NCBI RefSeq assembly: GCF_000760695.4
Contig: NZ_JHEG04000001.1
Coordinates: 877,834 to 941,833, forward strand
Direction of reading: 5' to 3'
Source of the DNA: Tolypothrix bouteillei VB521301
GTDB lineage: Bacteria; Cyanobacteriota; Cyanobacteriia; Cyanobacteriales; Nostocaceae
Length of the DNA stretch: 64,000 nucleotides
A model generated the notes under the pieces. It was not told the origin of the DNA. It did no database searches and was given only the letters and a program-made list of their open reading frames with translations. Shown piece by piece: positions 17,299-26,170 of the stretch (the stretch's first letter is position 1; every line of letters starts with the position of its first letter). The translations under genes were made by a program, and so were the position numbers.

Positions 17299-17357
17299 TC
17301 AACTTCGTTCCCTTGTCTCCCTTGTCTCCCTTGTCCGGATCTCAAAAAGGATTGCTA
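17294..17357 (-). repeat. Reverse copy of the AGCAATCC / GGGAGACAA repeat
   Basis: Read on the minus strand it begins TGTAGCAATCCTTTTTGAGA and continues with tandem GACAAGGGA units, the same family as 12389 and 51345. It abuts the MITE at 17128 and overlaps the last bases of the ABC transporter gene. Confidence 0.6.
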
Positions 17358-20006
17358 CATCTGCCGTGCCATTAAATTTGCAAATAATCCTTCTTGATTG
17401 ACTAATTCCTCAAATTTACCTTGTTGAACAACTCGCCCAGCTTCAATGACATAAATTCGGTCGGCGTTCTGGATAGTGCTGAGGCGATGGGCAATAACGA
17501 TGCGTGTTACTCCCAAATTGTCTAAGCTGGTACTAACGATAGCTTGGGTGCGATTATCTAAGGCACTGGTCGCTTCATCAAAAATAAGAATTTTAGGTTT
17601 TAATACTAAAGCACGGGCAATTAATAGTCGCTGTCTTTGTCCGCCAGACAGGTTTGTCCCTCCTTCGGAAATAACCGTGTGCATTTCCATTGGCATTGAC
17701 TGAATATCTTCAGCAAAACCAGCCATGCGTGCTGCTTCCCAAGCTTCTTCCATTGTCACCAATGCGCCACTAGAAATATTTTCAAAAATCGAGGCGCTAT
17801 TAATCCGCCCGTTTTGCAGCACTACACCAATTTGCCGCCGTACTGCAGATATATCTAGCCCTGATAAATCCTGCCCATCGTAGTAAATCGTCCCATCTTT
17901 GGGCGTTTCAAATCCCAACAACAGCCTGATAAGTGTGGATTTACCACTACCAGAAGGTCCTACTAAAGCAATAAATTCTCCTGGTTGTGCCTGAATGGTG
18001 ACATCAGCTAAATTCAAGGGACCGTCTTCTCGGTAACGGAACGTTACGCGATCGACTTTAACTTTACCCGTTAATCGTCCCGGATCGCTTTTGCTAAGGT
18101 CAATTTCCGATTGAGCTTGAAAGATGGGCTTTGCCCGTTCCCAGAAAATGCTGATATCCAAAATGCTGACTATAGTATTACTTAATTGCGTTGTTCCAAC
18201 AATAAATATGGCAAAGGCTGAGTTAAATGCTAAAAATTTACCTGTAGATAATCCTGCATCCCCTGCAGACGGGGCTTGAGTTATAAACGTGACCGCCAAC
18301 CAAAAGATAATTATTGAACTGACAGTTGGCATAATGGTATTAAATATAGCTAAGATATCTTCAATGAATTCTGTACTCAATTTGAGTTTTAGCTGTTGAC
18401 TGTACTTTTTTGCCCAATAAGCAAAGGCGCGGTCTTCTGCACTGGTGACACGGAGTTTAGACACGCCAGCAACCATCTGTACTGTAAAGCCAAAAATATC
18501 TCCCTCGATTTCTTCTAAAGGACGCAACTTTTGACGGTTCAGTACGCCGGAGACGGTGGTAAAGACGATTGTCACCAGTGCTACTCCTACTACCACTAAA
18601 GCCAATTGAGAACTGTAAACAAACAACAATCCCAAATTGAGTAAGGAAAAGACACTTGTAAAAATTGTGCGTAGTACTGTGTCACTGAGTTTCTGACGAA
18701 TCTGAGTGATAACGGAAACACGAGATTGTAAATCCCCAATAGAATATTCACGAAAGAAAGATACTCGCAAATTTAATAATCTATCCCAGAGGGCTGCTTG
18801 GGAGTCTATACTGGCTTTAGTATCCAGTCTTAGGGTGGAAAAACCTTGAGCAATTTGAAAAATTATTGTGCCGATACTGGCGGCAAAAAGACCCAAGGCG
18901 ATTTGTACTAATAAACCTCGGTCTGCGTCGGGAATAGCAGAATCAATGAGAACGGCAGTTGCTAAGGGAGTTAACATCCCCAGTAATGTGGCGATTGTAC
19001 CTGTCAGGAGAATGACGAGCACTTCTTTGATTTGTCCTTGGAAAGCAAATACTAACAGATCGATAGCAGTGAGATGTTTGTCGGGTAGGGGACGATAAAA
19101 CACATAGGCAAAGGGAGCTAGTGTTTGGGCAGTATCGTTATTTACAGGAATGCGAGTATGATTTGGGTCAAAAATTTCGTATTTTCTTGCACCCACCGGT
19201 AGCACTGCTACAGGACGGTTATCTTGCTGTGTATATGCCAAGAGGGGTCCAGTATCTTTTTGCCACCATTTATCGTTCAGTAAAACCCGCCTGATACGAA
19301 TGCGCGATGCACGAGCGATCGCTTCTAGGGGTTCTTTAATCCGATTCATATCTTCGGAACGTGCAGGGGGCAAAATCTTTATTCCTAATGCTTTGCCTAC
19401 CGCACCTGTAGCAATTAAAAGAGGTGTCTCTGATTGCAAAAATTCCGCTTGTTTTGGCTTGAGGACTGCTGCCAAATTACCTAAAGCACCAACTTTTGCT
19501 TGATGATTAAGTTGTTCTCGTGCTTGGAATTGCTGCCATTTTGCGGTTAACTCCTCCTGTTCTATTTGCATTAAAATTTGGCAGAAATCGCTATGGAGTT
19601 CGTTGAGAGCCACTTGGATAGTGTCCCAACTATTCAGTTTTTCAGGATAGGAAAACACGGGGGAAATCACGGCGCGATCGCCTGCACAACTACAGATATG
19701 TTTCCTCCAAATCTGCACTAACTCGAGAAACTTTTCTGGCTCGCATTTCTCCTCACTCTCTACAGTCAGTTGCCATAATAAACTATCTTCCATAGATACC
19801 GCTAAAATCTTATGCGTCTTAGCAGCTATCCCAAACAATGCTTCCCCCGCACGGACAGTAAACAGATAGCGGCGGACCCCCTCAAATCCTTGGTGAATGG
19901 GAATGGCAAACAGAGCGATCGCACCTGATTCAACCTGCCAAAATGTTTGAGTATTGTCGAATACTAAGGACTGATTACCTGTCAATAGTAATTTGGAATC
20001 ATTCAT
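17355..20006 (-). CDS. NHLP-type peptide export ABC transporter, permease/ATPase subunit without peptidase
   Basis: 883 residues. An N-terminal sensor-like beta domain (FWQVESGAIALFAIPI...VRAGEALFG) and a long linker come first. Six membrane helices follow (about residues 340-640), then a nucleotide-binding domain: Walker A GPSGSGKST, signature LSGGQRQR, Walker B ILIFDEATSALD and H-loop IAHRLST. There is no C39 peptidase. This layout is the second ABC subunit of the NHLP (nitrile hydratase/Nif11 leader peptide) bacteriocin export system. The partner peptidase-ABC gene and HlyD subunit are encoded divergently at 24.7-28.5 kb. It probably helps move processed RiPP peptides across the inner membrane. 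Confidence 0.85.
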   Translation of the reverse strand: MNDSKLLLTGNQSLVFDNTQTFWQVESGAIALFAIPIHQGFEGVRRYLFTVRAGEALFGIAAKTHKILAVSMEDSLLWQLTVESEEKCEPEKFLELVQIWRKHICSCAGDRAVISPVFSYPEKLNSWDTIQVALNELHSDFCQILMQIEQEELTAKWQQFQAREQLNHQAKVGALGNLAAVLKPKQAEFLQSETPLLIATGAVGKALGIKILPPARSEDMNRIKEPLEAIARASRIRIRRVLLNDKWWQKDTGPLLAYTQQDNRPVAVLPVGARKYEIFDPNHTRIPVNNDTAQTLAPFAYVFYRPLPDKHLTAIDLLVFAFQGQIKEVLVILLTGTIATLLGMLTPLATAVLIDSAIPDADRGLLVQIALGLFAASIGTIIFQIAQGFSTLRLDTKASIDSQAALWDRLLNLRVSFFREYSIGDLQSRVSVITQIRQKLSDTVLRTIFTSVFSLLNLGLLFVYSSQLALVVVGVALVTIVFTTVSGVLNRQKLRPLEEIEGDIFGFTVQMVAGVSKLRVTSAEDRAFAYWAKKYSQQLKLKLSTEFIEDILAIFNTIMPTVSSIIIFWLAVTFITQAPSAGDAGLSTGKFLAFNSAFAIFIVGTTQLSNTIVSILDISIFWERAKPIFQAQSEIDLSKSDPGRLTGKVKVDRVTFRYREDGPLNLADVTIQAQPGEFIALVGPSGSGKSTLIRLLLGFETPKDGTIYYDGQDLSGLDISAVRRQIGVVLQNGRINSASIFENISSGALVTMEEAWEAARMAGFAEDIQSMPMEMHTVISEGGTNLSGGQRQRLLIARALVLKPKILIFDEATSALDNRTQAIVSTSLDNLGVTRIVIAHRLSTIQNADRIYVIEAGRVVQQGKFEELVNQEGLFANLMARQM

Positions 20007-20140
20007 CTTAATTTATAGTGGTTTTTAATTAATATTTCATTCATTTGTAGCAAATGTTTGGCGTTACTCAATCCATATATGAATCCTGGTTATCTCGATC
20101 TAAGCCCTCAACCTAGAAGAATTTACTGCTCCCTTCTCCT

Positions 20141-22393
20141 TTAAGGAGAAGCGAATCCCGACTGCATACTATTCAATTGAGTTGCCACTTCTGATGGTAT
20201 ATTGGTAAAGCGAATATAAAAACTATTAGATTCTGCTGCTTTGTCCAAGACTTTAGCATAAGTATCTTCGCTCACCGTGCTTTCTTCAGATAAGAAAAAA
20301 TTTATCTTTAAATTAGTAAATGGTTGTACTTTTAAGGAGTTTTCTATTGAATCAAAATAAATTTGTCCCCCCTTTTCTGATAGTTTTACTAACTTCCCCA
20401 TCCTGATACTGCTATCTACATCTTTGCCATCTAAGATTGCATATTTTAGGGAAATTGGTGCTAGAAGTTGCAAAAATATCTCTTCTTCTTGCTCCAGGTA
20501 CAAATTGTATTCACCAGCAATTCCACCTACTTCATGTATCTCTATTGGTTGTTTCACTCCTTTTGCTTGTACTTTTTTAGAACCAATAATTTTGACAATA
20601 GAACCAGCCTCATTAACAGTTGAGTCGGAAACAAAAATCTGTCCGCCGACTGTATAAGATTCAATACGATAAGTTAAATTAACTTGACTCCCGATAATTC
20701 CATATTTAGTCCGTTTTTCTGAACCAATATTACCAACTACTACCTCTGCTGTATTGATCCCAATCCCCATTTCCAATTTTGGTAAACCCATGTGCTGCAT
20801 TTTTTGATTCACAGATGACATTGCTAATTGCATCGCTACAGCACAAGCTATGGCTCTCTTAGCATCATCTTCTCTAGCAATGGGAGCGCCAAATAAAACT
20901 AAAATGCCATCACCCATAAACTCATCTATAGTCCCTTGATATTGAGTAATGACATCTGCCATATATCCCAAATAAAGGTTAATAATTTTGATAACTTCTT
21001 CAGCAGGTAATCTTTCAGAGGTCGCAGTAAAACCTCTTAAATCGGAAGTGAGAATAGTAATTTTTTTGCGTTCTCCACCCAGCTTTAAGCCTTCAGGATT
21101 TTCTAACAAATTTGCGACTACTTCATCGGTAAGGTAACGACCAAAAGTTTTGCGAATAGCTCCCGCAGTCCAGGCTATATAAGCTGTCACAGCAATTCCC
21201 GCACCTATTAATGCCATTAACGGTGGGACAATAGGAATCCACCACCCAGCAAGAAAAGCGAGATAACTACTACCTATAAGACAGCATACCGCTAGGAAAA
21301 GACTCAGAGGGGGAAATAGCGATCGCCTTTTAGAACTACCGCTATATCTTTGTTGCCATATCAATGCTGAGCCAATCAATGACCACAGAGAAATCCACAA
21401 CCATTCCTGGGGCTTATTCCACGTTTTAATTAAGGGTCGGTTATCTAAAGTCGCACTTAAAATTTGACTGAGCGCATGGCTGTGAATAGCTACTCCAGCC
21501 ATGCGTTTGGGTGCTGTTAAGACAGTGCTGCTATAAGGTGTATAGAATAGGTCTTTGAGACTTTCGGCTGTGGGACCAATCAATACAATGCGTCCCTTGA
21601 GTAAATCCTTTGGAGTGTGATTTTCTAACACATCTATAATGGAGATACGCTGAAAATTCTGCTTGGAATGACGATAATTTATAAGAACCTGATACCCTTG
21701 GTCTTCTGCTCTAACATAACCGCCATCATTGCCTTGAAATAACGGATAGATAGTATCTCCTGTTTTCACTAAAAAATTATCTGTTTGTCCGACATAAACA
21801 TCGCGCTCGTGCAGATAGAGATATGCTAGTTTAAAAGCAAAACTAAATACATTCTCCCCATTTTTATCGGCTAAATACAGCAAACTCCGCCGAACTTTAC
21901 CATCTCCATCTAAAGGAAAATCATTTGCACCTACCTGTCCCAGTTTTTTGAGCACTGGTGGTGGTGCAACTGCTGAACTATCATCACTCTCAGCAACTTT
22001 TTGCACGCCAACTAAATTGGGTGTAGACTCAAAGACTTTCACTAAAGAATCATGACCGGAGCCTACTGGTAAATCTCGATAGAGATCGAGACCTATCGCG
22101 CTAGGTTTGTGTTGTTTTATATTTTCTAAAATTTTTGCTAATAAACCATCAGGTATAGGCCAATGACCGCGCTTACCAAGTTTTTGGACATCTGATTCAT
22201 TAATTTCTACAATGACAATGCGCGAGTCAACAGGCTCCAGAGAACGCAACGAAAACATTCGATCTAATGCAGCTAATTCCAACATCTGCAATAGTCCACT
22301 CAAGCGCAGGAGTAATACAACTATGACTGCACTGGGAGTAGCAATTAATATCCCGCGCCATCGCCAAATTTGTATTTTAATTGAACGCCACAT
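20141..22393 (-). CDS. CHASE2-domain adenylate/guanylate cyclase with C-terminal extension
   Basis: 750 residues from the ATG at 22393; a longer reading to 22489 runs into a GC-rich extragenic repeat and was rejected. One membrane helix near the start, an extracytoplasmic CHASE2 sensor (ALDRMFSLRSLEPVDSRIVIV to the SLKDLFYTPYS motif), three membrane helices (about residues 335-420), then a class III cyclase domain: metal Asp in LTSDLRGFTATSERL and FMGDGILVLFG, and the catalytic Asn/Arg in VNLTYRIE. The substrate-specifying Asp of the usual VIGDAVNL is Ser here (IIGSQVNL), so base specificity is unclear. The last 100 residues resemble a PilZ-like barrel (MGKLVKLSEKGGQI). It lies inside the exporter locus, next to a cyclic-nucleotide-fold gene. 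Confidence 0.85.
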   Translation of the reverse strand: MWRSIKIQIWRWRGILIATPSAVIVVLLLRLSGLLQMLELAALDRMFSLRSLEPVDSRIVIVEINESDVQKLGKRGHWPIPDGLLAKILENIKQHKPSAIGLDLYRDLPVGSGHDSLVKVFESTPNLVGVQKVAESDDSSAVAPPPVLKKLGQVGANDFPLDGDGKVRRSLLYLADKNGENVFSFAFKLAYLYLHERDVYVGQTDNFLVKTGDTIYPLFQGNDGGYVRAEDQGYQVLINYRHSKQNFQRISIIDVLENHTPKDLLKGRIVLIGPTAESLKDLFYTPYSSTVLTAPKRMAGVAIHSHALSQILSATLDNRPLIKTWNKPQEWLWISLWSLIGSALIWQQRYSGSSKRRSLFPPLSLFLAVCCLIGSSYLAFLAGWWIPIVPPLMALIGAGIAVTAYIAWTAGAIRKTFGRYLTDEVVANLLENPEGLKLGGERKKITILTSDLRGFTATSERLPAEEVIKIINLYLGYMADVITQYQGTIDEFMGDGILVLFGAPIAREDDAKRAIACAVAMQLAMSSVNQKMQHMGLPKLEMGIGINTAEVVVGNIGSEKRTKYGIIGSQVNLTYRIESYTVGGQIFVSDSTVNEAGSIVKIIGSKKVQAKGVKQPIEIHEVGGIAGEYNLYLEQEEEIFLQLLAPISLKYAILDGKDVDSSIRMGKLVKLSEKGGQIYFDSIENSLKVQPFTNLKINFFLSEESTVSEDTYAKVLDKAAESNSFYIRFTNIPSEVATQLNSMQSGFASP

Positions 22394-22449
22394 ACAGCAT
22401 TTGATTTTGGGAGTGGTTTCTTTCAGGTATAAATTGCTGTTGTATCTTG

Positions 22450-22535
22450 GTGAAGGAATTGCGAGCGCGAAGCGGCTGCAAAGCAGCATCGCCCTTGGCG
22501 CAAGCGAAGCTATCGCGCTGTAGGAGCAGAGGCGC
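22450..22535. repeat. GC-rich extragenic repeat upstream of the cyclase
   Basis: The segment GCGAGCGCGAAGCGGCTGCA, followed by AAGCAGCATCGCCCTTGGCG and AGCGAAGCTATCGCGC, contains nested palindromes such as CGGCTGCAAAGCAGC and TAGCTTCGCTTGCG on the minus strand. It is more GC-rich than its surroundings and typical of the short mobile palindromes of filamentous cyanobacteria. Confidence 0.55.
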
Positions 22536-22602
22536 AGAGAAAATGAGAATTTTGAGGTTAAAAGACATGAATTTGCTTCTCTGGTTGTACAAAATTTATA
22601 AA

Positions 22603-23367
22603 CTATTTAGTTTTAATAGTGTTGCTAGCTACCAACGGTTGCGAAACTAAGTTTTTTAAGCCGACTGACTCTAAAAATGTTTGCCAATTAGCTAGAATCG
22701 TGCGCTCCCTGGGGTTAGCAAGACGTTGCTGCACTATAGTATGTAACGCTTCATACCAAATACCTGTCTTAGCATACATTTGGGAGAGTTGTTTGGGATT
22801 TGTTTTGGCTAGCTGCTGTGATAAAGCAGGAGTTGTTGGGATACGTTCTACCCATCCATCAACAGCCATCTCTTTCTCTGATTCTTCGGAATTGCAAGCG
22901 ATGGCAAAATACCAATGGTATTGTTTGCCAACTTTGAGAGCAGGTGTATTAGATGGGAGAGTAAAGCCAATAATTCCCGGTTTGTTAGGAAGTTTAACAG
23001 TTGTTTCGTAGACTATATTGTTGTTATCTAGCAGGGATAAGTGAGCTGTTTGTGCAGTTATTTGCGGTACAAACCAATAAAAAGTCGGACGTTCAGCTAA
23101 AGTTAAACCTAACTTACTTGCAGGTATTAAAGGAATTAACTTTTCTTGACTTGCTAAATCGCAGGAATCACCGCGACTTCCCCCACCTGCTGTAGTCTGT
23201 GGAGCTTTGCGGTTTGGTGGTATGAAGTTCTGACTTATTTGCCAGTTATCCCATCTTAAAGTCACTGGTGATTCAGATCTTCCTACTTGAGAAGAACTAG
23301 AGATCGTTGCTAATACCAAAGAAACTGGAATTGTTATAAGATTTATAAACTTTTTTTTCCAATTCAT
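22603..23367 (-). CDS. DUF928 family exported protein
   Basis: 254 residues with an N-terminal signal sequence (KKFINLITIPVSLVLATISSSSQ). DUF928 marks are AGGGSRGDSC near residue 60, LTLAERPTFYWFVP, and the central beta-rich region up to KVGKQYHWYFAIAC, where a Cys pairs with the earlier one. Then comes a helical tail around WYEALHTIVQQR. The family is confined mainly to cyanobacteria and very often adjoins CHASE2 and TPR-CHAT genes, as here, which suggests a shared extracytoplasmic sensing or secretion-related role. Biochemistry is unknown. It is divergent from the cyclic-nucleotide-fold gene, with a 200-bp shared promoter region. Confidence 0.85.
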   Translation of the reverse strand: MNWKKKFINLITIPVSLVLATISSSSQVGRSESPVTLRWDNWQISQNFIPPNRKAPQTTAGGGSRGDSCDLASQEKLIPLIPASKLGLTLAERPTFYWFVPQITAQTAHLSLLDNNNIVYETTVKLPNKPGIIGFTLPSNTPALKVGKQYHWYFAIACNSEESEKEMAVDGWVERIPTTPALSQQLAKTNPKQLSQMYAKTGIWYEALHTIVQQRLANPRERTILANWQTFLESVGLKNLVSQPLVASNTIKTK

Positions 23368-23528
23368 ATTAAGTACGGTTAATTTTCCACCTTATAAAGG
23401 ACAAAAAATAGAAAAAAGCTTGCAAGGGACATAGAGAAGGGTTTTCACAGACAGTTACGACACGATCGAAGAAACCCTATGAACCAGATTAACCTATGGT
23501 GTCAAAATTGACAGTATAGTTCTTGGCG

Positions 23529-23557
23529 TGACAGATAATTTTATTACACTTATAATC
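23529..23557 (+). promoter_or_regulatory. Candidate sigma-70-type promoter for the exporter operon
   Basis: GTGACA at 23529-23534 and TATAAT at 23552-23557 are separated by 17 bp and lie just upstream of the ATG at 23571, so the leader would be very short. This is the best hexamer pair in the divergent spacer. Confidence 0.4.
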
Positions 23558-23570
23558 TAGATTTGATCCT

Positions 23571-24608
23571 ATGAGCGGACAATTGCTAACTCATTTTCCT
23601 AATTTTGCGGTTTTTAAGGATCGCGATATTGCTTGGATGATAAATATCGGTAAATATACGGAATACCGTACTGGTGAAATTCTGCTTCGAGAAGGTCAAG
23701 AAATTATTGACACAGTGGAAATTCTATTAGAAGGAGCATTGAGTATTGGTGTTTCTCCTACAGGAAATATAGAAGATGCTGTTGAAATTGAGCGCGTAAC
23801 AGCTGGCGAAGTTGTAGAATTTCTATCTTTTATAGATAATCGTCCTCCATCTAGCACTTGTACCGCCTTAGAACCCTCACGGGTATTATCGTTACCCAGA
23901 CATTTATTAATTAAAAAATTGGAGAACGATACAGAATTTGCTGCCCGTTTTTATCAAATGTTATCTATTTTTCTGTCGAAGCAGTTGCGAAAATTAACTG
24001 ATTTTCTTATTAAAAACAAAGTAGTACCGGGAGAACCGTTACGCAAAGTTTTATTTGTCTTTGCTATCTTGAATGATGCTGATATTGATTGGATGATTGC
24101 TCGAGGCGTTAGAATGAAAGTTCATTCTGGGACGGTGCTTATAGAGGAAGGTCAACCGCCAGAAGCCTTATATATATTGTTAGATGGAAAATTAGGTATT
24201 TTTGTAACCAGCCAACAGACTGAATCGGGACAAAAAGAAATTGCTACATCAGTCAAGGGTGAAATTTTGGGAGAAATGTCCTTTGTAGAAATGACAACCG
24301 CCTCCGCTACAGTCAAAGCAGCAGAATCTGCTGTATTATTGGCACTACCAAAGCACATCCTCATGGAAAAATTAAAACAAGATACAGGATTTACAGCCAG
24401 GTTTTATCGAGCGATCGCGGTAGTGTTAGCGGATAGAATTCGCGATCGGTTATTCCGCCGGGGATTTGGCAAACTAGCCTACCAACTAGACCCAGTTTTA
24501 ACAGAAGATATTGAAGTTGAAGATGAACTTGACTTAGATACCCTAGACAATACCGCCCTAGCAGGTGCTAGATTTGACTGGATGATTAAACGCCTCAATA
24601 GGCAATAA
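23571..24608 (+). CDS. Protein with two cyclic-nucleotide-binding-fold domains, exporter-associated
   Basis: 345 residues with a duplicated CNB (CRP-like) beta-roll: residues about 5-135 (FKDRDIAWMINIGKYTEYRTGEILLREGQ) and about 160-295 (LNDADIDWMIARGVRMKVHSGTVLIEEGQPPEALYILLDG). Neither phosphate-binding cassette shows the Arg that contacts the cyclic phosphate: the second reads GEILGEMSFVEMTTASATV. So real cAMP binding is doubtful, even though a CHASE2 cyclase is encoded close by. No helix-turn-helix is present. It heads an apparent operon with the HlyD and C39-ABC genes (49- and 73-bp gaps). Similar genes accompany NHLP exporters, where they may gate transport. Confidence 0.75.
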   Translation: MSGQLLTHFPNFAVFKDRDIAWMINIGKYTEYRTGEILLREGQEIIDTVEILLEGALSIGVSPTGNIEDAVEIERVTAGEVVEFLSFIDNRPPSSTCTALEPSRVLSLPRHLLIKKLENDTEFAARFYQMLSIFLSKQLRKLTDFLIKNKVVPGEPLRKVLFVFAILNDADIDWMIARGVRMKVHSGTVLIEEGQPPEALYILLDGKLGIFVTSQQTESGQKEIATSVKGEILGEMSFVEMTTASATVKAAESAVLLALPKHILMEKLKQDTGFTARFYRAIAVVLADRIRDRLFRRGFGKLAYQLDPVLTEDIEVEDELDLDTLDNTALAGARFDWMIKRLNRQ

Positions 24609-24657
24609 TTAATTTCTTATTATTTTACAAAATATTTCTACAAGAGCTATAACATAT

Positions 24658-26097
24658 ATGGCTGAAAAAGACAGTCTATTTCGCAAGGAATCACTGGAGC
24701 GTTTATCTTCTCCAGAAAGATTGGATCGATTAATGCAGTTGGTCAACCCTCTCGATTGGCTACCCTTGACGGCGTTAGGTAGTTTTATCCTCATTGGGTT
24801 GGTTTGGAGTGTTTTTGGACGTATTCCCATCACTGTTTCAGGGAAAGGAGTGCTTATTCAACCCTATCAAGTCATCACTTTTGAGTCTCCCATTTCAGGA
24901 CAATTAAAAAGTCTAAATATCAAACCTGGACAGTGTATTGAAAAAGGACATATCCTAGCTACAATCGATCCCACCGATCTTAAGCAACAGTTGCAATTGC
25001 AACGCACGAAAATCGCCGAATTACAAGCACAAAGCCAGTCTTCTATTTTACTTCAGCAACAGCATACAATGAAGGAAAAAGAAGCGATCGCATCTGCAAG
25101 GGCTAGTTATATTCAACGGTTGCGGGATACCCAAACACTCACACCTGCGTTTTATGAAAAAGGTTTAAATGCGATCCGCGAACAGCGTATAAGTCTACAA
25201 CAACGCCTCAAAGATGCTCGGGGTCTTGTTCCCGTACTGAAACACAGATTTCAAGAGCGTCAGCAACTTTTAGATGTAGGAGCAATTGCCAAAGATACTT
25301 TATTACAAGCAGAGCAAGAATACAAACAAGGACGCCAAACTGTCTATGATATCCAAGCGCAACTTAAGCAATTAGATGTAGAAGAAACAGAAGCCCAACA
25401 GAGATACTTACAAAATCTGAGTTCTGTAGGAGAACTGCAAACGCAATTGAAAGACTTAGAAACTAGGAGTAAACGAATTGACCAGGAAAACGTAGAAAAC
25501 CTTAATAAAAACTTTAATCAAATTCAAGAAGTCAATCGAGCGATCGCTCAACTAGAAAAACAAATATTAGATAATAGCCAAATTGTCAGTCTTAATAGTG
25601 GTTGTGTCTTGGAAACCTCTGCTTTCGTTGGTCAAGTTGTCAGTCCCGCGACTCCCATTGCATCTGTGAATCTTCGACAAAATAACACCCCATTGATAGC
25701 CATTTCCTACTTTAGCATCAAAGATGGCAAGCAGATTCAACCAGGAATGACTATGCAAATTACCCCCGACTCGGTGAAAAGAGAACGCTTTGGCGGTATT
25801 GTTGCTAAAATCACTTCGGTTCCTCCCTTACCTGTCACTAAAGAAGGTGCAAATTCTGCGATCGGCAATCCCGATTTAGCAGCCAAAATTTTACCAACTG
25901 GTGGCGGAGATATGGAAGTGCGAGCAGAGATGGTACTTGAGCCGTCTACCTTTAGTGGCTATCGTTGGTCTTCCTCCCAAGGACCAAAATTAAAAATTTC
26001 TGCGGGAACGACTACCACCGTGCGGGTAAAAGTAGCAGAACAAGCACCGATCGCTTATCTCTTACCAATTATACGTGAATTTACTGGCATTGACTAA
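24658..26097 (+). CDS. NHLP bacteriocin secretion HlyD-like periplasmic adaptor
   Basis: 479 residues. One membrane helix (about residues 38-56, FILIGLVWSVFG) follows a cytoplasmic N-terminus. Then come a biotinyl-lipoyl half (GKGVLIQPYQVITFESPISGQ), a long coiled-coil hairpin (about 110-295, Gln/Glu-rich), the second lipoyl half (LNSGCVLETSAFVGQVVSP) and a beta-barrel segment. This is the NHLP-type HlyD family protein, which links the ABC exporter to the outer envelope. It lies between the CNB protein and the C39 ABC transporter, all on the same strand. Confidence 0.85.
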   Translation: MAEKDSLFRKESLERLSSPERLDRLMQLVNPLDWLPLTALGSFILIGLVWSVFGRIPITVSGKGVLIQPYQVITFESPISGQLKSLNIKPGQCIEKGHILATIDPTDLKQQLQLQRTKIAELQAQSQSSILLQQQHTMKEKEAIASARASYIQRLRDTQTLTPAFYEKGLNAIREQRISLQQRLKDARGLVPVLKHRFQERQQLLDVGAIAKDTLLQAEQEYKQGRQTVYDIQAQLKQLDVEETEAQQRYLQNLSSVGELQTQLKDLETRSKRIDQENVENLNKNFNQIQEVNRAIAQLEKQILDNSQIVSLNSGCVLETSAFVGQVVSPATPIASVNLRQNNTPLIAISYFSIKDGKQIQPGMTMQITPDSVKRERFGGIVAKITSVPPLPVTKEGANSAIGNPDLAAKILPTGGGDMEVRAEMVLEPSTFSGYRWSSSQGPKLKISAGTTTTVRVKVAEQAPIAYLLPIIREFTGID

Positions 26098-26170
26098 TAA
26101 ATTTCTCATGACTCCCCGCGCCTGGAGTAGGAGCTTTAAAATTCTTAGAAAGCAAATATTTGTATAAGAA

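Noticed and set aside
22394..22489. Longer start for the CHASE2 cyclase
   Set aside because: The extra codons fall in a GC-rich extragenic repeat and add an unrelated sequence before the first membrane helix.
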